Source of the DNA: CAYOHP01 sp964403795 [NCBI: uncultured bacterium]
Lineage (GTDB): Bacteria; Muiribacteriota; UBA6191; CAZXTJ01
Direction of reading: 5' to 3'
Assembly: GCA_964403795.1 (NCBI GenBank)
Contig: CAYOHP010000026.1
Location: forward strand, 1 to 64,000
Length of the DNA: 64,000 bases
In this document: positions 49,332 to 57,217 of the stretch, piece after piece
How the letters are laid out: every line of letters begins with the position of its first letter
How positions within the stretch are numbered: the stretch's first letter is position 1
Notes under the pieces: generated by a model
Told to the model about the DNA's origin: nothing
The model's input: only the letters and a program-made list of their open reading frames with translations
Database searches by the model: none
Program-made: the position numbers and the translations under genes

Positions 49332-49352
49332 TCCGCCGGGAGGCGCTCCGAC

Positions 49353-51380
49353 ATGGAGGATGCTGGGCTGCCGTCCCCCCTGGGGAAGCGCTACCGCCCG
49401 GTGCGGGTCCTCGGCAAGGGGGCCTGCGGACGGGTGGTCCTGGCCAGCGACGAAGAGCTGCGCCGGACCGTGGCGATCAAGCTCATGGACCCGCGCCTGT
49501 CGCAGGATCCCGAGTGGCGAGGCCGCTTCGACCGCGAGGCCCGGCTCATGGCCAAGGTCCAGAGCCCGCGGATCGTCCCCGTCTTCGACCACGGTGTGGC
49601 CGAGGACACGCCCTACATCGTGATGCGCTTCCTGGCCGGCGGCAGCCTGGCCGAGAGGGTGAAGGCGGCGGGGGGAAGGCTCCCGGCCACCGAGGCCCTC
49701 CGGCTCCTGGACCAGATCCTCGAAGGTCTCGGGATCCTCCACGGCGCGGGCGTGGTCCACCGGGACCTGAAGCCCGAGAACGTCCTGCTGGACGAGTCGG
49801 GCGGCGCGGTCCTCACCGATCTGGGGTTGTCCCGGGAACTCACCGGGGAGGGTTTCACCCGGACCGGTGCGGTGGTCGGCACCGGGATCTACATGGCCCC
49901 CGAGCAGATGGAGGGGGCCAAGCCCTCGACCCACTGGGATACGTACGCGGCCGCCTTGCTCACCTGGTGGATGGCCACGGGGACCTTCCCCTGGGCGATG
50001 ACGAACTTCACTGCGGTCCTGCTCCAGAAACGGACGGCGCCGGTCCCGGACCTGGCCGGGAAGGGGGTCGAGGGGCCGGCGGGGCTCGACGGGCTGCTCG
50101 CCGCCATGCTCGCCCCCGATCCGGCGCGGCGCCTGGGGGACGTGGACGAGATCCGACGTCGCCTGGGTGTGATCCGCTCCGGGGGCGGGCGCACCACCGG
50201 GGCCCGCAAGGCGCTCGGTTCCGCTGGGCTCTCCTCCCCGGTCCGTAGCGAGGGACGGGGCCGGGCGGTGCGCCGGCTCTCGGCTGCGGCCGGGGTGGTG
50301 GCGATCGGGCTGGCCCTGGCGGCAGGCTGGCGCGCCGGTCCCGCGTCCGAGCGCCCGATCCCCACCGACCCGGAGCCGACACCGGCCACGGTCGCGCCGG
50401 TACCGGCAGGCCCCGATCCCATGGTGCTGGCGCTCCGGAGGCTGGCGGACGCGGCCGAGGAGGATCCCTTCGTCCGCCAGGCCCTGGCCTTGCCCGACGG
50501 CACCGAGCGCGGCCTGGCCGGACGCCTCTGGGTGCAGGGTGGCGAGGCTTTCTCGCGCCGTACCCGGGAGTTCGCCGAGCTGGTCCCCCGGCTCCTGGCG
50601 CGGGGAGTGGATCGCGAGGCCTGGGAGCCGTTGTCGCGGCTGATCAGGACCGGGATGCTGCTCTCCACCGGGCGGGCCGAGGGCGTGGAGAGCGGCATCG
50701 GGGAGGCGGTGAGGGGCGCCTTGCTGGAGGTCGCCCGGCCGGCCATGGGATCGAGGCGGGAGGCGTCCCTCGACGGGAGCCAGGGCGTCCCGGTGGCCGA
50801 ACGGGTGGAACGGGCCAGGCTCGAGCTCGGTACCGGCGGCCGCTCCCTGGTGGTCGCCCGGCGCGACCGACGGCAGGCGGACCAGGAGGGGAAGCCGGTG
50901 GCCCTCGACCCGCGGCTTCGCGTCATGGACCACTTCGGGACCCGCTTCCGGGATCCCGAGGAGGGGGCACCCGAGATCCTCGGACTGATGGGACGGAGCG
51001 CGCTCGGGGGACGTCGGTCCGAGGGAGCCCCCGACCAGGTGTCCTTCGAGCTGGCCGGCTTCGAGGGAGACCTCGTGCTGGTGCTGGCGTTGCAGGACTG
51101 GAACCCCTCGATCCTCCTCGAACTGGAGGCGATCGGGAGCACGGCCGGAGCGCGCTTCCCCTTCCGGGTACTGCCGCCCCTGCAGTCGGGGAGCGGGGAG
51201 AAGGGTCGGGTCGGGATGGCGCTCAGGGTCTCGGGCGGGCTGCTGCCGCCCGGGGTGCGGGCGATCACGATCCGGGCCCTCGGGATCCAGGTGATCGGAC
51301 ACCCTTCGCCGACGGTGCAGGTGTGGGCGGCGTTGCAGCAGGTCTCGGGTCCGCCTCTGGCAGGCCTCCAGGCGGGCTGA
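49353..51380 (+). CDS. transmembrane Ser/Thr kinase at the end of the T2SS operon
   Basis: A 675-residue protein. Residues about 12-265 form a Hanks-type kinase: LGKGACGRVVLA, Lys in AIKLMDP, HRDLKPENV, and TDLGLSREL where DFG is changed to DLG but Asp is kept, IYMAPEQ. One membrane helix (about 310-328, LSAAAGVVAIGLALAAGW). The extracytoplasmic part of 340 residues is unlike other domains I know, with a helical first half (LADAAEEDPFVRQALAL) and a beta-rich second half. It starts 24 bases after gspM and may be co-transcribed, so it could phosphorylate or regulate the secretion machine (inference). Confidence 0.85.
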   Translation: MEDAGLPSPLGKRYRPVRVLGKGACGRVVLASDEELRRTVAIKLMDPRLSQDPEWRGRFDREARLMAKVQSPRIVPVFDHGVAEDTPYIVMRFLAGGSLAERVKAAGGRLPATEALRLLDQILEGLGILHGAGVVHRDLKPENVLLDESGGAVLTDLGLSRELTGEGFTRTGAVVGTGIYMAPEQMEGAKPSTHWDTYAAALLTWWMATGTFPWAMTNFTAVLLQKRTAPVPDLAGKGVEGPAGLDGLLAAMLAPDPARRLGDVDEIRRRLGVIRSGGGRTTGARKALGSAGLSSPVRSEGRGRAVRRLSAAAGVVAIGLALAAGWRAGPASERPIPTDPEPTPATVAPVPAGPDPMVLALRRLADAAEEDPFVRQALALPDGTERGLAGRLWVQGGEAFSRRTREFAELVPRLLARGVDREAWEPLSRLIRTGMLLSTGRAEGVESGIGEAVRGALLEVARPAMGSRREASLDGSQGVPVAERVERARLELGTGGRSLVVARRDRRQADQEGKPVALDPRLRVMDHFGTRFRDPEEGAPEILGLMGRSALGGRRSEGAPDQVSFELAGFEGDLVLVLALQDWNPSILLELEAIGSTAGARFPFRVLPPLQSGSGEKGRVGMALRVSGGLLPPGVRAITIRALGIQVIGHPSPTVQVWAALQQVSGPPLAGLQAG

Positions 51381-51455
51381 TCGGGACGGGCTACCCGACC
51401 TCGGTGTGGTGACCCGAAGGCGGTCCTCGGGGACCGAAGCCCTCGATGGCGTTCC

Positions 51456-52544
51456 TCAGCCCGCGCCGCGCAGGTCGAGCAGTCGGGTCAGCATCTCCTC
51501 GAACCCGGGACTCCCCGCCAGCGGGCGGATCTCGAGTTCGACCCGGAGGAGCCAGATCTCCGGGAGCGGTCCGGGGGGCAGGTTCTTCCCGTCCTTCTCG
51601 GTCATGGCGATCGGGGTCGGGAGCCCCTCCAGGTCGTCGAGCGAGAACCGGTGGTGGTCCGGGAAGGCGCGCCGCACCAGACGATGCCCGGAGAGGGCCT
51701 CGGCCCGGGCGAAGAACGGTTCGGGCTGGGCGATCCCGGTCGCCGCCGAGGCCAGCCGTCCGGCCAGGGCCGTGGGCGGGAGCTCCTGGCCTCCCACGAA
51801 TCGGCGCCAGGCCCTGGGCCGGTAGTGCATGGCATAAAGCGGGCGCCCCGAGGCGAAGCGCTCCACTTCGGGGGGGACGGTGACCGGTCCGTCGTCGTCG
51901 GTCTTCAGGAAGACCGCGTGGGCCCGGGCCAGGGACTCGGGCGGTTCCCGCAGGGGGCCCGCCGGGAAGATCCAGCCGTTCCCCCAGGGATCGGCGGCAT
52001 CGATCGCCACCAGGTCGGCATCCCGCTCCAGCCGCCAGTACTGGAGTCCGTCGTCCAGCACCACCACCATCGCCTTCCGGTCCTCGACCGCGAACCGGGC
52101 TCCCAGGGCCCGACGCTTGGCGACCACCAGATCGGCGTGGGGTGCCTGCTCGATCAGGAGCTGTCCCTCGTCGCCGATCTCCCGTGCCGGGAGGAGCGGG
52201 CGTCCGCCGCTCCCGGCCAGGGCCACGGACGACCGGGGAGACGCTCCGTAGCCCCGGCACAGGATGACGGTGGGGAGCTCCCGGGACGCGAACGTCTCGG
52301 CGACCATGGCGGCCAGGGGCGTCTTGCCGGTGCCGCCGATCGAGAGGTTGCCGACCGAGACCACCAGGGCATCGACCCGGGTGGAGGTCCCCGGCAGACG
52401 CCAGAAGAAGCCGCGCTTCACTGCCGAGAGCAGCCGGTAGATCCAGGAGAGGACGACCAGCAGGGGGAAGGCCGGATGGCCGGCCCCGGGCCGGATCGCC
52501 CGGCGCCAGGCAGCTTCCAGTCGATGGGCGAGGCGCACTCCCAC
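51456..52544 (-). CDS. lpxK: tetraacyldisaccharide 4'-kinase LpxK
   Basis: A 362-residue membrane-associated enzyme that phosphorylates the 4' position of the lipid A disaccharide. Seen: N-terminal hydrophobic segment (FPLLVVLSWIYRLLSAVKRGFF), Walker A with flanks VSVGNLSIGGTGKTP, CRGYGAS, IGDEGQLL, VVAKRRALG, VVLDDGLQYWRLERDADLVAID and AMTEKDGKNL near the C-terminus, all LpxK hallmarks. GTG 52544 lies 7 bases after a TACCCT hexamer and has no ribosome binding site; GTG 52538 is an alternative. It is away from the other lipid A genes at 13644-18015. Confidence 0.92.
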   Translation of the reverse strand: MGVRLAHRLEAAWRRAIRPGAGHPAFPLLVVLSWIYRLLSAVKRGFFWRLPGTSTRVDALVVSVGNLSIGGTGKTPLAAMVAETFASRELPTVILCRGYGASPRSSVALAGSGGRPLLPAREIGDEGQLLIEQAPHADLVVAKRRALGARFAVEDRKAMVVVLDDGLQYWRLERDADLVAIDAADPWGNGWIFPAGPLREPPESLARAHAVFLKTDDDGPVTVPPEVERFASGRPLYAMHYRPRAWRRFVGGQELPPTALAGRLASAATGIAQPEPFFARAEALSGHRLVRRAFPDHHRFSLDDLEGLPTPIAMTEKDGKNLPPGPLPEIWLLRVELEIRPLAGSPGFEEMLTRLLDLRGAG

Positions 52545-52550
52545 CCCGAG

Positions 52551-52556
52551 AGGGTA
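52551..52556 (-). promoter_or_regulatory. -10-like element TACCCT before lpxK
   Basis: TAnnnT hexamer ending 7 bases before GTG 52544, with no ribosome binding site. Fits a leaderless message. Confidence 0.35.
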
Positions 52557-52605
52557 CACGGGCTCCCGGCTCCGGGCGGGCTGCGCCCCGGCCGATGACC
52601 ATGGC

Positions 52606-53355
52606 ATGCAGGTGTGGCGCGTCTTCCTGGCCTCGATGGTCATGGCGATGGTCGGCCCGGGGGCATGGGCCACCGGCTTCCTGGCCTATCAGCAGAAGCA
52701 GGCCTGCCTGGCCTGCCACCAGGATCCCCGGGGGAGGACCGGACTCACCGAGAGGGGGGAGGAGGCCCGGGATCGGGGCTACCGCTTCGGTCGCGACCCC
52801 GCCCTGGTGGTCCCCAAGGAGTGGGGTCCGCACTCTCCGGGAGGCCAGCGCATGCTGGTACGGAGGTACTTCGAGCGGGGACGCCGGCTCTTCCACGAGG
52901 CCGGCCTGGGTCGGGTCCGGAAGAGCTGCGCCAGCTGCCATGCGGGCCCCGAGGCGCTCGCAGGAGTGACGGCCCGATATCCGAAGCCATCCGGCGGGAT
53001 GGGCGAGTGGACGACCCTCGAGGAAGCGATCGATCGCTGCCTGGTGGACCGGATGGGCACCGACAGGCTCCACCCGGGATCCCGCAGCTCGCTCGCCTTG
53101 CAGGTCTACCTGCGGGACCGGATCGAGCGGGAGCATCCCGGCCTGGCCTCGGTCGGTCTCCCCGGGGGCGTCGAGGCGGAGGATCCCGACCCGATCGGAC
53201 CCGGGGACCCGCCTCCCCGTCCGGCCGGGAGCGGGGACGGAGACCTCGGGGACGAACTGGGGGACGACCTCGAGGATCCGGGGCCGGGACCTGGCTCGGT
53301 CTCCGGTGAGGATCCCGGCGGGGACCTGGACGACGACGACCTCGGCGGACTCTGA
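52606..53355 (+). CDS. exported diheme c-type cytochrome with acidic tail
   Basis: A 249-residue protein. Signal peptide MQVWRVFLASMVMAMVGPGAWA. Two heme c sites: CLACH (about 34-38) and CASCH (about 107-111). TLEEAIDRCLVDRMG, which follows the second site, is reminiscent of SoxA-type cytochromes. The last 65 residues are Asp/Gly/Pro-rich and disordered. Known: SoxA carries thiosulfate oxidation intermediates, but no other sox genes are seen here, so the function may be general electron transfer. Signals: no clear ribosome binding site. It is divergent from lpxK. Confidence 0.78.
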   Translation: MQVWRVFLASMVMAMVGPGAWATGFLAYQQKQACLACHQDPRGRTGLTERGEEARDRGYRFGRDPALVVPKEWGPHSPGGQRMLVRRYFERGRRLFHEAGLGRVRKSCASCHAGPEALAGVTARYPKPSGGMGEWTTLEEAIDRCLVDRMGTDRLHPGSRSSLALQVYLRDRIEREHPGLASVGLPGGVEAEDPDPIGPGDPPPRPAGSGDGDLGDELGDDLEDPGPGPGSVSGEDPGGDLDDDDLGGL

Positions 53356-53382
53356 CGGGTCGGTCGCAGGGGAGGCCGGCGG

Positions 53383-53391
53383 TGATACCGT
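53383..53391 (+). promoter_or_regulatory. extended -10 element (TGATACCGT)
   Basis: TGnTAnnnT 28 bases before ATG 53420, which has GGAGG at a proper distance. Confidence 0.45.
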
Positions 53392-53419
53392 GGGCCCGGT
53401 CCGTAAACCGGGAGGACCG

Positions 53420-54289
53420 ATGAGCCACGGGATCGCCAGGATCGCGGTGTTGGGCGCCGGGACCATGGGCCATGGGATCGCCCAGATCGCAGCCGCTGCC
53501 GGGTTCGCGACCCGGCTCTTCGACGTCGACGAGGCGGCCCTGGAGCGGGGCCGGGCCAAGATCCGGGACAACCTCGACAAGGGCGTCGCCAAGGGAAAGG
53601 TGAGCGTCGAGACCCGCGACCGCACCTTGGCCGGACTTTCCGGCAGCACCCGGCTCGAGGATGCCGTCGGCGACGCCGATCTGGTGATCGAGGCGGTTCC
53701 CGAGCGCCTCGACCTGAAACGCGAACTGGTCGTCCGCTCCTTCGCGGCGGCTCCGCCCCACATGGCGTTCGCCACCAACACCTCGTCGCTGTCGGTGACC
53801 GAGATCGCGGCGGCCGCGCCCCGACCCGATGCGGTCGTGGGTATGCACTTCTTCAATCCGCCTCATATCGTGAAGCTCCTCGAGATCGTGCGGGCCGAGA
53901 CCACCTCCCCGGCAACCCTGGAGACGGCCCGTCAGGTCGGGATCGCCCTGGAGCGCGAGCTGATCGTGGTCCAGGACTCGCCGGGCTTCGCCTCGAGCCG
54001 CCTCGGGCTGGTCCTCGGTCTCGAGGCGATGCGCATGCTCGAGCAGGGGGTGGCCAGCGCCGAGGACATCGATCGCGCCATGGAGCTCGGCTACAAGCAC
54101 CCCATGGGACCGCTCCGGCTCACCGACCTGGTGGGGCTCGACGTGCGCCTGGCGATCGCCGAATACCTGCACCGGGAGCTCGGCAGCGACGCCTTCCACC
54201 CGCCCCAGATCCTCCGCAGGCTGGTCCGGGCGGGCAAGCTCGGGAAGAAGTCGGGCGAGGGCTTCTACCGGTATCCCGCGGGGGCGTGA
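53420..54289 (+). CDS. 3-hydroxyacyl-CoA (3-hydroxybutyryl-CoA) dehydrogenase
   Basis: A 289-residue NAD(P)-dependent enzyme that interconverts 3-hydroxyacyl-CoA and 3-oxoacyl-CoA. Seen: Rossmann motif VLGAGTMGHGIAQIAA, LVIEAVPERLDLK, ATNTSSLSVTEIA, the catalytic His in GMHFFNPPHIVKLLEIV, and the C-terminal domain with DSPGFASSRL, YKHPMGPLRLTDLVGLD and KSGEGFYRY. The single-domain length fits 3-hydroxybutyryl-CoA dehydrogenase (Hbd/PaaH) rather than the multifunctional FadB. It has its own promoter and stands alone. Confidence 0.92.
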   Translation: MSHGIARIAVLGAGTMGHGIAQIAAAAGFATRLFDVDEAALERGRAKIRDNLDKGVAKGKVSVETRDRTLAGLSGSTRLEDAVGDADLVIEAVPERLDLKRELVVRSFAAAPPHMAFATNTSSLSVTEIAAAAPRPDAVVGMHFFNPPHIVKLLEIVRAETTSPATLETARQVGIALERELIVVQDSPGFASSRLGLVLGLEAMRMLEQGVASAEDIDRAMELGYKHPMGPLRLTDLVGLDVRLAIAEYLHRELGSDAFHPPQILRRLVRAGKLGKKSGEGFYRYPAGA

Positions 54290-54322
54290 GGAACCGGCGG
54301 GTCCGCTCGGGCGGTCTTGCGA

Positions 54323-55459
54323 TCAGCGGTTGCCGGCGAGCATGCCGGTGACCAACGGCCCGATCCGGCCGTGGAAGAGATAGCGGTGTCCGGGGTGCTC
54401 GGTCAGGCCCCAGAGATTCCCCGAGATCGACACGTGGAGGCCCTCGGTGCCGTAGGGCCAGGGCCGACGTCCCACCTCGGTCCAGCGATCCGGGTCGGCG
54501 GCGAGCCGGTACATCCGGAGACTGGCCGGGGAGCCGGAGCGGCTCGCAAGAAGGTATCGGACTCCCTCGTGCCCGACCAGGGAGGCACCCTGCATGAGGT
54601 CCGGGAGGCCGTCGCCCTCGGGCCGGCCCAGGATCCGGAACCCGTCGGCGCCGTTCTTCCAGTGGCCTTCGAGGGTCATGGAACCGCCGGGCTCCGGCTT
54701 CCAGAGGTGCACGGCGCGGTCCACCCAGTAGTCGCGGTCGTAGCCGCCGGCATAGGCGCCGGTCAACAGACGGTCGCCATCCGGGCCCCGCCACAGCGAA
54801 GAGAACGAGAAGCGCGGCTTGTCCACACCTGCCTCCCGCAGCCGGTCGGCGAGACCGATCCTGCCCTCCGGATCCGGGAGCCGCAGCAACGCGTACCGGC
54901 ACCCATGGGTGGCGAGGAGATCCGAGGCCGCCCCCAGGGCCGGCAGGTCACCCTCCTCCCGGAGCCGCGCCAGGTCGTAGACCCGCACTCCGTGGCCGGT
55001 CTCGGTGACGTACAGGCGATCGCCCAGCGCCGCCAGGCCTCCCGCGTGGGTCCCGTTGGGACGCCACCCGCCCCGGGCGTCGGGATCCAGGAGCAGGGCG
55101 TGGGAATAGGCCCGGGGCCGGCCCGGTCCGACCTCGACCAGCGAGACCCGGGCCGAGTCCCGCTTGGAGTACCAGCTCACCAGCATGAGTCGCCGCTCGC
55201 CCTGGGAATCGCCGACCCTGAGTCCGGTGAGCCCCTGCGGCATCCAGGCCTCGCTGCGGTCGTCGTCGCCGCGGAAGCGGTAGACCCGCGCCAGCCCGGG
55301 CACGAGCTCCCCGCCTTCCCCCCGTTCGGACGACACGGTGCGGGGATCGACCGGGACCAGGGGATGCTCCGGGACGAAATCGCCGAGCGCCACCTCGGCG
55401 ACAGCGCGGTGGGGGAAGAGAACCAGCAGCAGGGCAAGGGCCAGGGCGGGACGTGTCAT
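54323..55459 (-). CDS. secreted protein of unknown function, probably beta-propeller
   Basis: A 378-residue exported protein with signal peptide MTRPALALALLLVLFPHRAVA. The body has repeated strands with GLAALGDRLYVTETGHGVRVYDL, GGYDRDYWVDRAVHLWKP and ASLVGHEGVRYLLASR, which look like a propeller with a conserved GDRLYVTE blade. No known enzyme motif. A TACTCT hexamer lies 9 bases before the ATG without a ribosome binding site, so it may be leaderless. It is divergent from the nitrilase gene. Confidence 0.65.
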   Translation of the reverse strand: MTRPALALALLLVLFPHRAVAEVALGDFVPEHPLVPVDPRTVSSERGEGGELVPGLARVYRFRGDDDRSEAWMPQGLTGLRVGDSQGERRLMLVSWYSKRDSARVSLVEVGPGRPRAYSHALLLDPDARGGWRPNGTHAGGLAALGDRLYVTETGHGVRVYDLARLREEGDLPALGAASDLLATHGCRYALLRLPDPEGRIGLADRLREAGVDKPRFSFSSLWRGPDGDRLLTGAYAGGYDRDYWVDRAVHLWKPEPGGSMTLEGHWKNGADGFRILGRPEGDGLPDLMQGASLVGHEGVRYLLASRSGSPASLRMYRLAADPDRWTEVGRRPWPYGTEGLHVSISGNLWGLTEHPGHRYLFHGRIGPLVTGMLAGNR

Positions 55460-55467
55460 GGATGCCC

Positions 55468-55473
55468 AGAGTA
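55468..55473 (-). promoter_or_regulatory. -10-like element TACTCT
   Basis: TAnnnT ending 9 bases before ATG 55459. A divergent element, TACGCT, lies at 55507-55512 before the nitrilase gene. Confidence 0.35.
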
Positions 55474-55552
55474 GGCGCCCGGCGCGGCGCGACCTAGCAG
55501 GTGGGCTACGCTGCTCCCGCGAGAGGGGTCGGCCACGGGTCGCGTCACGCTG

Positions 55553-56371
55553 GTGCAGATGAACTCGGGTCCGGATCCGGGCGCCAATCTCGAGGCGCTC
55601 TCCGGGCTGCTGCGGGGGATCCGCGGTCCCGAGGTCGGCCTGGTCGTCACCCCCGAGAACGCCCTGGTCCTCGGCAGCACCGAGGACTACCGGGCTGCCG
55701 CCGAGGAGCTCGGGCAGGGTCCGGTCCAGGTGGAGCTCGCGGGACTGGCCCGTCGGCATTCGGTCTGGCTGTGGGTGGGGTCGTTCCCGGTCCGGAGCGA
55801 GGATGGGCGACTGGGGGCCACCAGCCTGGTCTTCGACGACTCGGGGCGCCTGCGGGCCCACTACCGGAAGCTCCACCTCTTCGACGTCGAGGTGGCCGGC
55901 GACCGGGACGGCAGGTCCCATCGCTACCGGGAATCCGACGCCTTCGCCCCCGGCGATCGCGAGGTGGTGGTCGAGACGCCGCTGGGAAGGGTGGGTGCCA
56001 CGATCTGCTACGACCTCAGGTTCCCGGGCCTGTTCACGCGCCTTCGCTCCCTCGGCGCCGAGATGCTGGTGGTGCCCGCGGCCTTCACCCGGGCGACCGG
56101 GGAGGCCCACTGGGAGCTGCTGCTCCGGGCCCGGGCCGTCGAGACCCAGTGCTTCGTCCTGGCCCCGGCGCAGGGAGGCAAGCACCCCGACGGGCGCGAG
56201 ACCTGGGGCCACTCGATGGCGGTGGATCCCTGGGGCCGGGTGCTCGGCAGCCTGGACCGCGAGCCCGGGATCCTCACGGTCGAGCTCGACCGCGCCGAGA
56301 TCGGTCGGGTGCGGAGCGCCATGCCGCTCTCGGAGCACGCCCGCCACGCACCGCCGGGCCTGAGGCGCTGA
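55553..56371 (+). CDS. carbon-nitrogen hydrolase (nitrilase superfamily, Nit-like)
   Basis: A 272-residue cytoplasmic hydrolase or amidase. The catalytic triad Glu-Lys-Cys is seen: TPENALV, YRKLHLFDVE and GATICYDLRFPGLF. QMNSGPDPGANLE at the N-terminus fits the Nit1/Nit2 group, which repairs deaminated glutathione or cleaves omega-amides. GTG 55553 is the only usable start; homology extends about three residues further upstream (VTL before VQM), so the true start may be a rare codon. The stop adjoins the stop of the GST gene on the other strand. A TACGCT hexamer lies at 55507-55512. Confidence 0.88.
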   Translation: MQMNSGPDPGANLEALSGLLRGIRGPEVGLVVTPENALVLGSTEDYRAAAEELGQGPVQVELAGLARRHSVWLWVGSFPVRSEDGRLGATSLVFDDSGRLRAHYRKLHLFDVEVAGDRDGRSHRYRESDAFAPGDREVVVETPLGRVGATICYDLRFPGLFTRLRSLGAEMLVVPAAFTRATGEAHWELLLRARAVETQCFVLAPAQGGKHPDGRETWGHSMAVDPWGRVLGSLDREPGILTVELDRAEIGRVRSAMPLSEHARHAPPGLRR

Positions 56372-57118
56372 TCAGGCGGAGGGCTGCGAACCCCGGGCGA
56401 CCGCCGGCAGCTCGAGGTGGGGGAAGCAGCGTTCCCACATCCGTCGGCAGTAGGCGTCGAGGGAAGGCAGGGCACGGGCCCGCCCGACCATCGGGTTCTC
56501 GATGGGCGTCCAGATCACGTTGATCACGGTACTGAAGACCACGGTGTCGGCCGTGACCGGGTCTTCGCCGTAGAGGAAGCCCTCGCCCTCGACCCGGGCC
56601 GCGAGCGCCTCGATATCGTCGCTGCCCATCCGGTAGATCTCCTCGGGGCTGTGGCGCCCGAGGCCCTGGGCGTGGAGCTGGCCTCGCACCTTGCGCCGGG
56701 CGAGCATGGGGACGAACCAGCGCAGCGGGATCGGGAGCCGCTCGAAGGCCCGCTTCATGCGGGCCCACCCGGTCGGGTCGAGCCAACGCGAGTAGACGAT
56801 CACCCAGTAGAGGTGGTCGTCGCAGACCCGCTGCCAGGCAAGGGCGTCGGCCCGCTCCCGGGGGGTCAGGTGGGCGTCCGGGTCCTTGCCGAAGACGTGC
56901 TTCAGGTACTCGAGGATCAGCGACGAATCGCCGATCGCCTGCCCCTCATGCTCGATGAACGGGATCTTGCCCTTGGGGCCGCGGGCCGGGTTCGACTCGT
57001 TGCGGACCTCGTACTCGATCTCCTGGAGGCGCATCCAGGCCTCGAGCTTGACGCAGAAGGGACTGGCATTGGGCAGCCCGAAGGCCGGCGGGAACTGGAC
57101 CAGGACGACCTTGGACAC
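56372..57118 (-). CDS. glutathione S-transferase family protein (metaxin-like)
   Basis: A 248-residue protein. The thioredoxin-like N-terminal part has VQFPPAFGLPNASPFCVKLEAWMRL with a Cys in SPFC, then ARGPKGKIPFIEHEGQAIGDSSLILEYLKHVFG, which contains the IPFIE and DSSLI features of metaxin/FAX-type GSTs. The C-terminal helical domain ends with ALPSLDAYCRRMWERCFP. Known: metaxin-like GSTs in bacteria have unknown substrates. GTG start follows a GAGGAGG ribosome binding site. A TATCCT hexamer lies at 57184-57179. Confidence 0.87.
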   Translation of the reverse strand: MSKVVLVQFPPAFGLPNASPFCVKLEAWMRLQEIEYEVRNESNPARGPKGKIPFIEHEGQAIGDSSLILEYLKHVFGKDPDAHLTPRERADALAWQRVCDDHLYWVIVYSRWLDPTGWARMKRAFERLPIPLRWFVPMLARRKVRGQLHAQGLGRHSPEEIYRMGSDDIEALAARVEGEGFLYGEDPVTADTVVFSTVINVIWTPIENPMVGRARALPSLDAYCRRMWERCFPHLELPAVARGSQPSA

Positions 57119-57178
57119 CGGGGGCTACCTCCTCGATCGGGGACGGGCTCGCAGGGCGGCGGGTGCGGCGAGGTCCTC

Positions 57179-57184
57179 AGGATA
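57179..57184 (-). promoter_or_regulatory. -10-like element TATCCT before the GST gene
   Basis: TAnnnT 61 bases before GTG 57118, in the 99-base gap after the cytochrome-like gene. Confidence 0.3.
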
Positions 57185-57217
57185 GAACAGGGGGAGTCCT
57201 ACCGAGGACCCGGTCTC

